DNA from: Mycolicibacterium brumae
GTDB taxonomy: Bacteria > Actinomycetota > Actinomycetes > Mycobacteriales > Mycobacteriaceae
Length of the DNA stretch: 64,000 nucleotides
Assembly: GCF_025215495.1 (NCBI RefSeq)
Contig: NZ_CP104302.1
Location: 3,410,001-3,474,000 of the forward strand
Reading direction: 5' to 3'
This document shows positions 1 to 9,768 of this stretch, in pieces. The position numbers and the translations under genes are program-made. The notes below the pieces were generated by a model. That model made no database searches and had not been told where the DNA came from. It saw only the letters and a program-made list of their open reading frames with translations. How positions within the stretch are numbered: position 1 is the first letter of the stretch; each line of letters starts with the position of its first letter.

Positions 1-450
1 CTGGTGCTGCCGTTCCTGACCGGTGAGCGGGCCACCGGCTGGGCCGGAAACGCGCGGGCCGCGATGACCGGGGTGTCCTCTGCGACGACGCCGCTGGACA
101 TGTGGCGCGGCGTCGCCGAAGGCGTCGCGGTGTCCTACGCCCGGGTGTTCGAGCAGCTGCGCCAGGTCAACCCCGAGATGGAGCGGGTGATCGCCTCCGG
201 TGGAGTGACCAGCGCCTACCCCGGAGTGATGCAAGTGGTGGCGCACGCGCTGGGATTCCCGGTGCAGGTCGTCAACGTCAAGCGGGTGACGATGCGCGGC
301 GCCGCCGTGCTGGCGCTGTCGGTGCTGGCGCCGGATCATCCCGCCGCGGTGATCCCGGAGACCGACCTGACGGTGCCCAATCCCACCGAGGCGCCGTACT
401 ACACGGACCTGATCGCCCGGTTCACCGCGCTCTACGACGCGATCATTTAG
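1..450 (+). CDS. FGGY-family carbohydrate kinase, C-terminal part (5' end outside window)
   Basis: The reading frame is open from the first base and ends in TAG, so only about the last 149 residues are present. The segment [11 protein letters not shown] near its start is typical of the C-terminal ATP-binding domain of FGGY kinases (gluconokinase, xylulokinase, glycerol kinase), where a PFL-GER element precedes the last helices. [11 protein letters not shown] is the usual glycine-rich ATP-site loop. The protein would phosphorylate a sugar or polyol in the cytoplasm. The substrate cannot be judged without the N-terminal half. It converges on menG with a four-base overlap. This gene is not part of the M. 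tuberculosis order I recall next to menG. Confidence 0.8.
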   Translation: MVLPFLTGERATGWAGNARAAMTGVSSATTPLDMWRGVAEGVAVSYARVFEQLRQVNPEMERVIASGGVTSAYPGVMQVVAHALGFPVQVVNVKRVTMRGAAVLALSVLAPDHPAAVIPETDLTVPNPTEAPYYTDLIARFTALYDAII

Positions 451-1133
451 CGCTTCTGCGCGGCGTGCAGCGCGACGATGCCGCCGGTCAGGTTCCGCCA
501 GCGCACCTGTGACCAGCCGGCCGACTCGATCTGGCGGGCCAGCGCCGCCTGGTCCGGCCAGGCGCGGATCGATTCGGCGAGATAGACGTAGGCCTCCGGG
601 TCGCTGGAGACCGCGGTGGCGATCGCCGGCAGCGCCTTCATCAGGTACTCCTTGTACGCGGTGGCGAAGACCGGGATGGTCGGCGTGGAGAATTCGCACA
701 CCACCAGCCGCCCGCCGGGCCGGGTGACCCGGGCCATCTCGGCCAGGCCGGCGACGTGGTCGACCACGTTGCGCAGCCCGAAGCTGATGGTGACCGCGTC
801 GAAAGTGTTGTCGGCAAAAGGCAGCCGGGTCGCGTCGGCGCCCACCTTCGGCACCGGTCGGTGTGCCCCGGCAGCCAGCATCCCGACCGAGAAGTCCGCC
901 GCGACGCACCAGGCGCCGGAGCGGGCCAGCTCCACCGTGGACACCGCGGTGCCGGCGGCCAGATCCAGCACCCGGTCCCCCGGGCCGATCTGCAGGGCCG
1001 CGCGGGTCGCCCGGCGCCAGTAGCGGTCCTGGCCCATCGACAACACCGTGTTGGTCAGGTCATAGCGGCGGGCGACGTCATCGAACATCGACGCCACCTC
1101 GCGGGGATCCTTGTCCAGCGTCGCGCGGCTCAC
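447..1133 (-). CDS. menG: Demethylmenaquinone methyltransferase
   Basis: This class I SAM methyltransferase carries out the last step of menaquinone synthesis, methylating demethylmenaquinone. The 228-residue product matches the family length. Motif I is [12 protein letters not shown], followed by the aspartate region [11 protein letters not shown] and the UbiE-type segment [10 protein letters not shown]. The start is taken as GTG at 1133, giving [17 protein letters not shown], which agrees with mycobacterial homologues. The longer open frame upstream runs into the 3' end of mgtA and is unlikely to be used. The gene ends head-to-tail against the FGGY kinase. It is also known as menH or ubiE in mycobacterial annotation. 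Confidence 0.95.
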   Translation of the reverse strand: MSRATLDKDPREVASMFDDVARRYDLTNTVLSMGQDRYWRRATRAALQIGPGDRVLDLAAGTAVSTVELARSGAWCVAADFSVGMLAAGAHRPVPKVGADATRLPFADNTFDAVTISFGLRNVVDHVAGLAEMARVTRPGGRLVVCEFSTPTIPVFATAYKEYLMKALPAIATAVSSDPEAYVYLAESIRAWPDQAALARQIESAGWSQVRWRNLTGGIVALHAAQKR

Positions 1134-1203
1134 CCCGACGACGTTAGCGCCTGCGGGCTCGGACGCCGCGCAGTGTGTGCCAAAGCACCGGCCCAGCGAG
1201 CAC

Positions 1204-2379
1204 TCAACTGGATAATCCACTCGATGGCTCGCACAGCCGGTGGTTCGGCACATCGAACGCGCCGCGGGGCTGAACCGCGCGGTAATGCGCGAGCAATTCG
1301 TCGCAGATCATCGGCCAGGTGCGGTGCAACACCGAGCGCCGCGCGGCCGGCGAGTAGCGGCGCCGCTCGGCCAGCAGGTGGCCGACCGCCGCGGGCAGTT
1401 GCGCCTCGAATTCGGGAACCGGCAGCAGCAGTCCGGTCTGCATGGGCGTGACCAGGTCTCGCGGTCCACCCTGGTCCGGCGCGACGACCGGCAGGCCCGA
1501 CGCCATGGCTTCCTGCACCGCCTGGCAGAACGTCTCGTGCTCGCCGGTGTGGACGAACACGTCCATGCTGGCGTAGGCGGAGGCGAGTTCCGGCCCGTAC
1601 AGCGCGCCGGTGAACACCGCCGACGGCAGCGCGCGCTCAAGCTTGGCGCGGTCCACCCCATCGCCGACGACCACCACTTGCACACCCGGCATCCGGTCCA
1701 GCGCCGCCAGCCGCTGCACCTGCTTCTCCGGGGCGAGGCGCCCGACGAACCCGACGATCGGCATGCCCTGCGGCGACCAGCGCCGGCGCAGTTCGTCGCT
1801 GCGCGCCGACGGGGCGAACCCGGTGATGTCGACGCCGCGGGCCCAGTGGTGCACCCGCGGGATCCGCTGCGCGGCCAGGGCTTCCATGCTCGCCGAGGAC
1901 GGCGCCAGGGTCCGGTCGGCCATCGAGTGCAGTCGGCGGGCCCACGCCCAGGCGGCCCGCGACGCCGCGGCCATCCCGTAGCTTTCCGCGAAGCCGGCGA
2001 CGTCGGTCTGGAACACCGCGACGCTCGGCACGCCGAGCCGGCGCGCAGCCAGCACCCCGCCCATCCCAAGCGACGCCGGGGAGGCCAGGTGCACCACGTC
2101 CGGCGCGAAACCGCGCAGCACCCGCACCAGCCGCGGCAGCGGGACGCCGAGCGGCAGCGATGTGACGCCCGGGAACATCACCGACGGCACGCGGTGCACC
2201 CGGATGCCGTCGTGCAACCGGTCGGCGGGCTCCTGGCCGCGCGGCGTGTCCGGGGCGATGACCAGCGCTTCGTGGCCCCCGGCCCGCAGATGCTCCAGGA
2301 CCCGCAGCACCGAGTTGGTGACGCCGTTGACGTTCGGCAGGAAACTTTCCGCGACGATGGCTACCCGCACGCCGTCCAC
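1204..2379 (-). CDS. mgtA: GDP-mannose-dependent alpha-mannosyltransferase (MgtA/PimB type)
   Basis: A GT4 glycosyltransferase of 391 residues, very close to M. tuberculosis Rv0557. The N-terminal Rossmann domain begins [17 protein letters not shown] and the C-terminal donor domain has [11 protein letters not shown] and the GT4 EX7E region [19 protein letters not shown]. The family transfers mannose from GDP-mannose to a glycolipid acceptor at the cytoplasmic face of the membrane (mannosyl-glucuronyl-diacylglycerol in the Corynebacteriales). The C-terminus is a few residues longer than Rv0557. Start GTG at 2379; a GTG nine bases downstream is also possible. It lies in the men region between menG and the DUF3592 gene. 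Confidence 0.9.
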   Translation of the reverse strand: MDGVRVAIVAESFLPNVNGVTNSVLRVLEHLRAGGHEALVIAPDTPRGQEPADRLHDGIRVHRVPSVMFPGVTSLPLGVPLPRLVRVLRGFAPDVVHLASPASLGMGGVLAARRLGVPSVAVFQTDVAGFAESYGMAAASRAAWAWARRLHSMADRTLAPSSASMEALAAQRIPRVHHWARGVDITGFAPSARSDELRRRWSPQGMPIVGFVGRLAPEKQVQRLAALDRMPGVQVVVVGDGVDRAKLERALPSAVFTGALYGPELASAYASMDVFVHTGEHETFCQAVQEAMASGLPVVAPDQGGPRDLVTPMQTGLLLPVPEFEAQLPAAVGHLLAERRRYSPAARRSVLHRTWPMICDELLAHYRAVQPRGAFDVPNHRLCEPSSGLSS

Positions 2380-2436
2380 GGTCCCAGGCCGCGGTGACGC
2401 GCAGGTGACCGCAAACCGGACGGGGCGCGAACAGCG

Positions 2437-2988
2437 CTACAGCTCCGCCAGTTCCCGTCGTCGGTCCAGCGACTTCTCCAGCACCGCCAGACCGATCAGC
2501 AGCGCGCCGGCGATCACCCAGTCCAGCACCAGGATTGACCCGGCCGGGATGAGCGCCAGCCGGGCGTCACGGTCCTGCACCCGGACCAGGTTCGGGTCGT
2601 CGCGGTCGTACTCGACGTAGATCCGCATCCCGTTCTCCAGCTCGGACGGGTACAGCACGCCGAGTTCGGGCCGGTAGGTCACCCGGTCGGGCGTGACGAA
2701 TTCGATAGTGGAACGGCGCGGGCCCGCATTCAGCACGGTGGCGGCCGCCACGCCCATATTGGATTCGATGATCCGGTCGTTGCGCCAGGCGCCCGCCACC
2801 AGCAGCACCGACTGGGCGGCCACCGCCGCGGCGATCACCAGGATGGTGATCCGGCACCACCGGATGATCTTCCCGGACCGGTGATGCGACACCTCCCCGC
2901 CGGGGCCGTGGATCATCACCCGCGACACCGCTTTGGCCACTTCCAGCAGCAGCCCGAGCTGCATCCGGGCGGAGTCGACGACGCTCAT
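2437..2988 (-). CDS. DUF3592 membrane protein (Rv0556-like)
   Basis: A 183-residue membrane protein of unknown role. There is a hydrophobic segment at about residues 46-66 ([20 protein letters not shown]) and a second near 150-170 ([20 protein letters not shown]). Between them lies an extracytoplasmic beta-rich domain with the pattern [18 protein letters not shown], as in DUF3592 proteins. The start ATG at 2988 overlaps the menD stop as ATGA, so the two genes are probably translationally coupled. The longer open frame upstream is just menD read in another frame. The same gene follows menD in M. tuberculosis, which hints at a link to membrane quinone metabolism, but no activity is known. Confidence 0.8.
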   Translation of the reverse strand: MSVVDSARMQLGLLLEVAKAVSRVMIHGPGGEVSHHRSGKIIRWCRITILVIAAAVAAQSVLLVAGAWRNDRIIESNMGVAAATVLNAGPRRSTIEFVTPDRVTYRPELGVLYPSELENGMRIYVEYDRDDPNLVRVQDRDARLALIPAGSILVLDWVIAGALLIGLAVLEKSLDRRRELAEL

Positions 2989-4649
2989 CCGGCGACCGCT
3001 CCGGCGATGGCCGCCCGGATGCCGGCGTGCAGCCCGCGCAGGGTGCTGCGGTCGGTTTTGACCTCCAGCACCCGCACCCCGTCGAACGCCGACCCCAGCG
3101 CCGGGCCCAGTTCCTCGACATCGGCGCAGCTGTGCTCGACGTGGTACGCCCGGCACAGCGCCGCGATGTCCACATCGTGCGGAGTGCCGAACACCCGCGA
3201 CGACACGTCGGCGAAACGCGGGTCGCCCTGCTCCAGCAGCTCGAAGATTCCACCGCCGTTGTCGTTGGCCACCACGATGGTCAACCGTCGCGGTCGTGGT
3301 TCGGTGGGACCGACCAGCAGCCCGGACGCGTCGTGCACGAAGGTCAGGTCGCCGATCAGCGCCACGGTGTGCCCGCCGGTGCGGTCGTGCGCCAGCGCCG
3401 CGCCGATCGCGGTGGACACCGTGCCGTCGATGCCGGCCACGCCGCGGTTGGACCGCACTCGCACCCCGGCGGGCAGCGTTCCGGCCAGCGCCACGTCACG
3501 AACCGGGTTGGACGCGCCGAGCACCAGCTGGTCGCCAGGCTGAAGCGCGGCGGCGACCGCCGCCGCGACATGCAGTCCGGTCGCCGGTGAGTGGCTGCGC
3601 AGCTGCGCGCCGACCGCGGCGACGGCGCCGGCGTTGGCCTGCGCGCACCGGTTCAGCCAGGACGGGTCCGGGTCGCCGTGGGTGATGGCGCGGGTTCCGG
3701 TGGCCAGCGAGTTACCTGACACGTCGGGCCAGCGCGGGCCGGTGGTCAGCGCGTACACCGGCAAAGACGGGTCGGCCAGCAGCGCCGAGACCGGCCGGTG
3801 CAGGGTGGGCCGGCCGAGCATGACGACCTGCTTGGGCGCCAGCAGCGGCAAGGCCAGCGGGTGCAGCAGCTTCGCCCCGGAGGTGGCCTGCGGCGCGGTC
3901 GGTTCGGCGACGGTGGGCAACGCGGCGAGGTTGGGTTGCGGACCCGCGCCGTGCCCGGCGATGACGACGGTGTCCGGCGTCAGGTCGATGTCCACCGGCT
4001 GGTCGAAGCTGACCGGCGGGGTGTGGGTCCAGGGCCGGCCGTCGGGCCGGCCGGCCGGGGCGGCGCCGTCGTCGTCGACGTCGGGCACCAGCGGTTCCCG
4101 CAGCGGGATGTCGAACTGCACCGGCCCGGCGTTGCCGGTGCGGGCCCCGGTGGCGGCCACCAGCACCCGGCAGGTCGCCGAACGCCACTGCGCGTTGAAG
4201 GTCGCCATCCGCGCCGGGTCGTCCTCGGCCAGCCCGAGGCTGATCGCCGCGCGGACCTGATTGCCGAAGTAGCCGAGTTGCTCGACGGTCTGGTTGGCGC
4301 CGGTGCCCAGCAGTTCGTAGGGCCGGTTGGCGCTCAGCACGATCAACGGCACCCGGGCGTAATTCGCCTCGAGCACGGCCGGCCCGAGGTTGGCGACCGC
4401 CGTGCCGGAGGTCATCGCCACGCACACCGGCGCGCCTTGGGCGGCGGCCAGACCGACGGCGAGGAACCCGGCGGTGCGCTCGTCGATGCGCACGTGCAGC
4501 CGGATCCGGCCGGCCGCGTCAGCCGCGGACAGCGCGAACGCCAGCGGCGCGTTGCGCGACCCGGGGCACAGCACCACGTCTCGCACGCCGCCGCGGATCA
4601 ACTCGTCGACGACGATGCGCGCCTGTGCGGTGGAGGGGTTCACGCTCAC
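2985..4649 (-). CDS. menD: SEPHCHC synthase, thiamine diphosphate dependent
   Basis: MenD adds the succinyl semialdehyde unit from 2-oxoglutarate to isochorismate, the first committed step of menaquinone synthesis. It has 554 residues, the usual length. The N-terminal Pyr domain has [14 protein letters not shown] and the catalytic-glutamate region [17 protein letters not shown]. The C-terminal PP domain has the thiamine diphosphate motif [12 protein letters not shown] through ANDNGGGIF. Start GTG at 4649, with a second GTG six bases inside. It overlaps the following DUF3592 gene by ATGA and sits seven bases after bpoC. Confidence 0.96.
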   Translation of the reverse strand: MSVNPSTAQARIVVDELIRGGVRDVVLCPGSRNAPLAFALSAADAAGRIRLHVRIDERTAGFLAVGLAAAQGAPVCVAMTSGTAVANLGPAVLEANYARVPLIVLSANRPYELLGTGANQTVEQLGYFGNQVRAAISLGLAEDDPARMATFNAQWRSATCRVLVAATGARTGNAGPVQFDIPLREPLVPDVDDDGAAPAGRPDGRPWTHTPPVSFDQPVDIDLTPDTVVIAGHGAGPQPNLAALPTVAEPTAPQATSGAKLLHPLALPLLAPKQVVMLGRPTLHRPVSALLADPSLPVYALTTGPRWPDVSGNSLATGTRAITHGDPDPSWLNRCAQANAGAVAAVGAQLRSHSPATGLHVAAAVAAALQPGDQLVLGASNPVRDVALAGTLPAGVRVRSNRGVAGIDGTVSTAIGAALAHDRTGGHTVALIGDLTFVHDASGLLVGPTEPRPRRLTIVVANDNGGGIFELLEQGDPRFADVSSRVFGTPHDVDIAALCRAYHVEHSCADVEELGPALGSAFDGVRVLEVKTDRSTLRGLHAGIRAAIAGAVAG

Positions 4650-4655
4650 AGCGTG

Positions 4656-5453
4656 TCACACCAGGCCGAGGGCGCCGGGCCGGAAAAAGTCGAGGATCGC
4701 GGTGTTGACGGCGTCCGGGGCCTCGATGAAACCCAGGTGCCCGGTGTCCGGGATCTCCAGGTACCGCGCGCCGGGGATGGCCGCGGCGACCTCGGCGCTC
4801 AGCGGCGCGGGCAGCACGACGTCGTCGGCGAATCCGATGACCAGCACCTTGGCGCTGATCCCGCGGTAGGCCGGTAGCCGGTTCTCCTGCGGGGAGATGT
4901 CCAGCTGGCACAGCACACCCGGGGTCAGCACCGTCGGCCACATGGTGAACATCTCGTACCAGTCGCCGACCATCCGGTCGTCGGTGAGCGTCTTCGGGGA
5001 GAAGCTCTCCAGCAGCCGGGCCCGGGCCTGGTATTCGACCGGCAGGTTCGCCCCGGAGGCCGCCAGCGCCTTCTCGGCGACGGCGCCGATCTGGCGCATC
5101 CGGTCCGGGCGGCCGCGGGTGGCCATCAGCACCGCCTGGCTGACCAGGTCGGGGCGGGCCACCATCAACTCCTGGGCGATGTAGGAGCCCATCGACACCG
5201 CCACGATGCGCACCGGACCGCCGACGAGTTCGTCGATCAGGGCGGCGGTGTCGGCGACCATGGTTTCGGTGGTGAACGCGCCGGCGTTCTCGGTGGCGCC
5301 GACGCCGCGGTTGTCGAAAGTGATGACGCGGTAGCCGTTGCGGCGGAACTCCGGGATCTGGTGCAGGTGCCAGGTCCGCCCGGCGCCGCCGCGTCCGGCG
5401 ATGAACAGCACCGGGTCGCCGGTGCCGCGGTCCTCGTATGCCAGGGTGCTCAC
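4656..5453 (-). CDS. bpoC: Alpha/beta hydrolase (BpoC-like)
   Basis: A 265-residue alpha/beta hydrolase matching the mycobacterial protein called BpoC (Rv0554), placed as usual next to menD. The oxyanion region is FIAGRGGAGRTWH, the nucleophile elbow is VAVSMGSY (serine in the AxSxG-like turn), the acid is in VIGFADDVVLP and the histidine in DTGHLGF. Haloperoxidase activity was inferred historically from similarity. A hydrolase role in menaquinone synthesis (MenH-like SHCHC synthase) is suggested by the context but is not shown. Start GTG at 5453. Confidence 0.85.
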   Translation of the reverse strand: MSTLAYEDRGTGDPVLFIAGRGGAGRTWHLHQIPEFRRNGYRVITFDNRGVGATENAGAFTTETMVADTAALIDELVGGPVRIVAVSMGSYIAQELMVARPDLVSQAVLMATRGRPDRMRQIGAVAEKALAASGANLPVEYQARARLLESFSPKTLTDDRMVGDWYEMFTMWPTVLTPGVLCQLDISPQENRLPAYRGISAKVLVIGFADDVVLPAPLSAEVAAAIPGARYLEIPDTGHLGFIEAPDAVNTAILDFFRPGALGLV

Positions 5454-5484
5454 CCGGTCACGGTATCGGAGAACGCTGCGCGGC

Positions 5485-6153
5485 TCAGCGGCCCTTGCGC
5501 CGCGATCGGGCGGTGGCGATGGCCCGGTCCCACGCCAACAGCGCGCCGGCTTTGAGCGCCGCGGGCCTGATCAGATCCCGGGACAGCAGCGCGGTGGCGG
5601 CGGCTTTGGTGGCTGCCGAGGCCTTGGACATGTGGCCGGAGTCATACGGCGGCTGCGGGTCGTACTCGATGCCGAGCTGGATGGCGCGGGCCCGGGCGTC
5701 GCCGGCGATCTGCCCGGCCAGCCACAGTCCCAGGTCGATGCCCGACGACACCCCCGCCGCGGTGACGATGTCGCCGGCGCGCACGACGCGTTCGTCAGCC
5801 ACCGGGGTGACGCCGAAGGTCTTCAGCACCGGCAGCGTCGACCAGTGCGATGTCGCTCGCAGCCCGTCCAGCAGCCCGGCCGCGGCCAGCACGACCGACC
5901 CCGAGCACACCGACGTCGTCCACGCCGCGCCGGGGCGCACCGCGCGCAGCCAGCCCAGCAGCGCGTCGTCGCGGGCCGCCGCCACGGTGCCGGGCCCGCC
6001 GGGCACCAGCACCACGTCGGGCGCCGGGGTCTCGTCGAAGGTGTGGGTGGCGCCGATCAGCAGGACTCCGGAATCGGCGGCGACCGGACCGGTTTCGCGC
6101 CACACGAACCGGATGTCGGCGTCCGGCAGCATGCGCAGCACCTCGTACGGGCC
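5485..6153 (-). pseudogene. DJ-1/PfpI family protein, N-terminally truncated by a fusion junction
   Basis: The product resembles small DJ-1/PfpI (isonitrile hydratase-like) proteins: VVLVPGGPGT, the nucleophile elbow TTSVCSGSVVLAAAGLLDG, ATSHW, and VTAAGVSSGIDLGLWL are intact. Recognisable similarity begins abruptly at GPYEVLRMLP (from 6153). The first strand and turn, about 17-20 residues normally reading like a hydrophobic strand plus LD-(x)2, are missing. Upstream in this frame is a TGA at 6163-6165. The only nearby start is GTG at 6141. The sequence before the junction is the middle of a second DJ-1 family gene in another frame, so this looks like the 3' part of a deletion product. A shortened protein could still be made from 6141. 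Confidence 0.7.
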
Positions 6154-6559
6154 AGTGGGTGGTCACGCGGCAGCCGTCGAGCAGGCCCGCCTCCGCGGCC
6201 AGAAATGCGCCGGTGCACACGCTGACGACGCGGCGGGCATGCCCGGCGATCGCGGCGACCCACGCCATCGCGGTCTCGTCGGCGATGATCGCCGTGGTGT
6301 TCCCGCCGGGCAGCAGAACGGTGCCGACCGGCGCGCGGCCCTGGTCGGGCAGTTCCGCGGTGACCAGTCCGAGCCCGGTCGCCGAGGTCACCGGCTGGGC
6401 GCCCGGGGCGACGAGGGTCACGTCGTAGCCGAGGGCCCGGCCGGCCTTGTCCGGATCGGCCGCCAGTAGCAGCGAGGCGGTGGTGAACACCTCGAACGGG
6501 CCGACGACATCGAGCGCCTGCACGCCCGGGTAGCCGAGGATGAGCACCGTTCTTCGCAT
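6152..6559 (-). pseudogene. GlxA-type DJ-1/PfpI domain, 3' part lost
   Basis: Starting at ATG 6559 the frame encodes the first two thirds of a DJ-1/PfpI domain as found at the N-terminus of GlxA-type AraC regulators: TVLILGYPGVQALDVVGPFEV, VLLPGGNT and the elbow VVSVCTGAFLAAEAGLLDG followed by CRVTTHW. Similarity stops there at 6152. The expected rest (WTSAGVTAGIDL-type strand, and the AraC helix-turn-helix if it was a full GlxA) is absent, and the frame continues out of register through the next gene. The break coincides to within a few bases with the start of the second DJ-1 fragment, sharing TGGC. Probably non-functional. Confidence 0.65.
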
Positions 6560-6613
6560 GAGGTCCATCGTCGGCGGGTTCACCCGTGGCGTCTAGGACA
6601 TGGTCCCCACAGA

Positions 6614-7576
6614 TCAGGACAGCAGCGGGTAGCAGTCGGCGACGCGGGCCAGCCACCAGTCCCGGCGCACGGGGTCGGCGGCCAATGCCGCGAGCCGGTC
6701 CGGGTCGGGGACGACGGGCGCCACCGGCAGGGCGCCGTCGACCGGCTGCACCGGTTCGGCCACGTCCTCGACGAACAGTCGCCCGGTCCCCAGTCCGCAG
6801 GCGTGCTCCAGCCGCGGCAGCGCGGCGGCGGCGCGCAACCCGGCGGCGATCCCGACCGCGGTGTCCAGCGCGCTGGAAATGACCGCGGGAAGGGCGATTT
6901 CGTCGGCGATTCGCAGCAGGTTGGCCACCCCGCCGAGCGGGGCGACCTTGAGCACGGCGATATCGGCGGCGCCCGCGCGGGCCACCTTCAGCGGGTCCTC
7001 GGCCCGCCGGATGCTCTCGTCGGCGGCGACCGGGACGTCGACGCGCTCGCGCAGCTCGGCGAGTTCGGCCACGCTCGCGCACGGTTGCTCGAGGTATTCC
7101 AGCGGGCCGTCGGCGGTGAGCGCCGCCGCGGCGCGCACCGCCTCGTCGAGGGTCCAGCCGCCGTTGGCGTCCACTCGCACGGTCGGGATCAGCGCGCGGA
7201 CCGCATTGACCCGGGCGACGTCGTCGGCCAGGGTCTGGCCCTTTTCGGCGACCTTGACCTTGGCGGTGCGCGCGCCGGGGAACCGGGCCACCACCGCGGC
7301 GACCTCGGCGGCGGGCACCGCGGGCACGGTGGCGTTGATCGCGATGGCGTCCCGTCGCGGCGGCGGCAGCGCGCGGTACGCGGATTCGACGCCGGCGGCC
7401 AGCCAGTGCGCCGCCTCGGCGGGTCCGTACTCGGCGAACGCGGAGAATTCACCCCAGCCGGCCGGTCCGTCGATCAGCGCGGCCTCCCGCACGGTGATGC
7501 CGCGGAAGCGCACCCGCATCGGCAGCGACACCACCCGCACCCGCTCCAGCAGGTCGGCCAGCGGCGGCAGATCCAC
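6614..7576 (-). CDS. menC: o-Succinylbenzoate synthase
   Basis: MenC dehydrates SHCHC to o-succinylbenzoate. The 320-residue product is an enolase-superfamily member. The catalytic lysine lies in TAKVKVAEKG, the metal ligands in VRVDANGGW, YLEQP and VAADESIRRAED, and the second lysine in VLKVAPLGG. The start GTG at 7576 gives VDLPPLADLLERV as in related mycobacteria. In M. tuberculosis menC directly precedes bpoC; here the two DJ-1 fragments lie in between. A methyltransferase gene begins its stop six bases upstream, so the two probably share a transcript. Confidence 0.95.
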   Translation of the reverse strand: MDLPPLADLLERVRVVSLPMRVRFRGITVREAALIDGPAGWGEFSAFAEYGPAEAAHWLAAGVESAYRALPPPRRDAIAINATVPAVPAAEVAAVVARFPGARTAKVKVAEKGQTLADDVARVNAVRALIPTVRVDANGGWTLDEAVRAAAALTADGPLEYLEQPCASVAELAELRERVDVPVAADESIRRAEDPLKVARAGAADIAVLKVAPLGGVANLLRIADEIALPAVISSALDTAVGIAAGLRAAAALPRLEHACGLGTGRLFVEDVAEPVQPVDGALPVAPVVPDPDRLAALAADPVRRDWWLARVADCYPLLS

Positions 7577-7582
7577 TCGGGC

Positions 7583-8224
7583 TCAGTCCTTTTCGGCGAC
7601 GTAGATGGAAATCGAGCCACTGACGGTGGAGATGACCTCCGCCTCGCGTACCCGGGCGAACCCGGCTGCTGTGATCAGATCCGGCAGCACGCCGTCGGCG
7701 TTGGGCTGAGTGTCCTCCTTGCCGTCGACGAACTGCACAATACGGAACCCGTTGCGCATCAATGGGTTCCGCTGCAGTCCGTAGTCGCCGATGACCAGTC
7801 GGCCGCCGGAGCGCAGCGCGGCGAACATGGCCGCCAGGATCGCCTGCTTGACCGGCATCGGGCATTGGTGCAGCACCAGCGAACTCACCACGGTGTCAAC
7901 CGACTCGGGGCCCAAGAGCTCAACCAGCTGGTCGCCCATGCCTTCTCGCCAATCGATCAACCCGTTCTTGCCCGCGGCCACGGCCAGCATGGCGAGGTCC
8001 GGGTCGACACCGATGACGTCGGCGTCCGGCGCGACCCGATTCAGCAACACCGCCAACGATCCGGTGCCACAGCCGACGTCGACGATCCGCTCCCCCGCCC
8101 GCGGCGCGGCGTACATCACGATGAGCGGGCGCCACAGCCGTTCGCGGGTCGCCATGGCGACCAGGTCGAAGAGTCGGCCGGAGCCGAAGCGGCCCATGGC
8201 GGGGGTGAAGGTTTGCTCGGTCAC
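7583..8224 (-). CDS. Class I SAM-dependent methyltransferase
   Basis: The 213-residue product has the SAM-binding motif I IVDVGCGTGSLAVLL, an acidic post-I position in VIGVDPDLAML, and motif SSLVLHQCPMPVKQ, followed by LRSGGRLVIGDYG. This is the UbiE/Methyltransf_11 fold. The substrate is unknown. It lies just upstream of menC on the same strand, with six bases between them, so a shared transcript is likely. Its nearness to menC does not by itself imply a menaquinone role, because menG is present at the left end. Start GTG at 8224. Confidence 0.8.
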   Translation of the reverse strand: MTEQTFTPAMGRFGSGRLFDLVAMATRERLWRPLIVMYAAPRAGERIVDVGCGTGSLAVLLNRVAPDADVIGVDPDLAMLAVAAGKNGLIDWREGMGDQLVELLGPESVDTVVSSLVLHQCPMPVKQAILAAMFAALRSGGRLVIGDYGLQRNPLMRNGFRIVQFVDGKEDTQPNADGVLPDLITAAGFARVREAEVISTVSGSISIYVAEKD

Positions 8225-8349
8225 GACTGCCAGTGTTGGCGCTGTGACCGAATGTGTCCAGGGCTACCCCGACGCGCGCGCATTGGCGCACGGCAGGCGC
8301 CAAAGGTGGCCATAGACTCAGCTGTCAGAGACTCCTGAGCGGAACACAT

Positions 8350-9057
8350 ATGCGATACCCGATGGCCCTGGCCGCGATCTGCCTGTTGCTGCCCGGCTGC
8401 GCCAACACCACCGACGGCAATGCCGTGCGCGCCGACGACGGCGGCGGCCCGCTGGAGACGGTGACCGTTCCGATGGCCACGCTGCCGTCGCTGCTGCTCG
8501 ATGACGACGCCGTCTCCGACATCGTGGGCGGGTCCGGCGTCGATCTCGTGGCCACCTCGCCGACGCTGATCAACGACGGCGTCGGGGTGGACAAGCAGCA
8601 GTGTGTCGGGGCGTGGAACGGCGGTGAGCAGGCCGGCTACCAGGGCAGCGGGTACCTGTCGGCCGCCGGGGCGCTGATGCGCGGAGGGACGACCGCGGCC
8701 GACGGCATGACGGTGATCCAGTTCGTCGTTGGATTCACCGACGCCGGTGGGGCCCAGGACTATCTGGAGGATTCCGCGACCGCGTGGGCCAAGTGCGCCG
8801 GGCAGGAGGTCATCGACACCGACACCGACTCCGGGGTGGAGGTGGTCGCGGTGCTCGGCGAGCTGAATCGCACCGACGACGGGGTGATCACCATCGTCAA
8901 CTCCCGCCGCGGCGCCGATTGGGCGTGCCAGCGCGGTCTGGGCGCGCACCGCAATGTCGTCATCGACACCGTCGTGTGCGCGGGCGGCGGCGACGCCGAC
9001 AGCGCCGCCGATCTGGTCAACGAGATCGCCGAGAACATCGACGGGGCGATAATTTAG
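8350..9057 (+). CDS. Secreted lipoprotein with PknH-like sensor domain
   Basis: The 235-residue product begins MRYPMALAAICLLLPGCA, a lipoprotein signal peptide with lipobox LPGC (cysteine about residue 17). The rest resembles the extracellular PknH_C-type sensor domain seen in several mycobacterial lipoproteins: an early segment LPSLLLDDDAVSDIVG, a central VIQFVVGFTDAGGAQDYL, and paired cysteines (QQCVGAW, KCAGQ, WACQRG, TVVCAG) likely to form two disulfides. It would be anchored outside the membrane and may bind a small ligand. It starts a three-gene same-strand run with the HAD and deazaflavin genes. Start ATG at 8350; longer upstream frame lacks a signal peptide. Confidence 0.8.
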   Translation: MRYPMALAAICLLLPGCANTTDGNAVRADDGGGPLETVTVPMATLPSLLLDDDAVSDIVGGSGVDLVATSPTLINDGVGVDKQQCVGAWNGGEQAGYQGSGYLSAAGALMRGGTTAADGMTVIQFVVGFTDAGGAQDYLEDSATAWAKCAGQEVIDTDTDSGVEVVAVLGELNRTDDGVITIVNSRRGADWACQRGLGAHRNVVIDTVVCAGGGDADSAADLVNEIAENIDGAII

Positions 9058-9060
9058 GGC

Positions 9061-9747
9061 GTGCCCCAACCTGACGCCGTCCTGTTCGACTTCTCCGGAA
9101 CGCTCTTCCGCTTGGAGGAAAACGACAGCTGGTTCGACGGCATGGTCGTCGACGACCAGCAGGTCGACGGGCACGTGCAGGCCGAGCTGATGCGCCGGCT
9201 GACCGCGCCGACCGGGCGCAGCGTGGAGATGGGGCCCGAGGAGCACCACGCCTGGGTGAACCGGGATCTGGCCCCGCATCTGCACCGGGAGGCCTACCTG
9301 CACGTGCTGCGCGAGTCCGGCGTCGCCGACGAGCACGCCGAGTCGCTGTACCGGCGGGTGGTCGACCCGGCGTCGTGGGTGGCCTACCCGGACACCGCCG
9401 CGGTGCTGGCCGGGCTCAAGGCCGCCGGGATCGGCACCGCCGTGGTGTCCAATATCGCCTTCGATGTGCGGCCGGCGTTCGCCTCGATCGGGGCGGCCGG
9501 CGACGTCGACGAGTTTGTGCTGTCCTTCGAGGTGGGGGCGGTCAAACCGGATCCGGCGATCTTCGCGGCCGCGCTGGCCCGGCTCGGGGTGGCGGCAGAC
9601 CGGGCCGTGATGGTCGGCGATTCCGAGGAGGCCGACGGCGGCGCGCGGGCGCTGGGCTGCGAGTTCGTGCTGGTCGACCCGCTGCCCACCACGCAGCGCC
9701 CGGACGGATTACTGCGCCCGCTGCGCGAGCGCGGCGTGCTGTCATAG
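9061..9747 (+). CDS. HAD-superfamily hydrolase
   Basis: A 228-residue haloacid-dehalogenase-type phosphatase. Motif I is LFDFSGTLF (a serine replaces the usual G/D position in DxDGT), motif II TAVVSN, motif III lysine in GAVKPDPAIF, and motif IV VMVGDSEEADGGA. The helical cap lies between about residues 25 and 100. Small phosphorylated metabolites are the likely substrates. The GTG start lies three bases after the stop of the lipoprotein gene, which suggests co-transcription. Confidence 0.85.
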   Translation: MPQPDAVLFDFSGTLFRLEENDSWFDGMVVDDQQVDGHVQAELMRRLTAPTGRSVEMGPEEHHAWVNRDLAPHLHREAYLHVLRESGVADEHAESLYRRVVDPASWVAYPDTAAVLAGLKAAGIGTAVVSNIAFDVRPAFASIGAAGDVDEFVLSFEVGAVKPDPAIFAAALARLGVAADRAVMVGDSEEADGGARALGCEFVLVDPLPTTQRPDGLLRPLRERGVLS

Positions 9748-9768
9748 TTCGGGACTATCGTCGGGCTG

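Noticed and set aside
8254..9057. Earlier start for the lipoprotein gene
   Set aside because: The upstream extension is Arg/Gly-rich and would bury the signal peptide.
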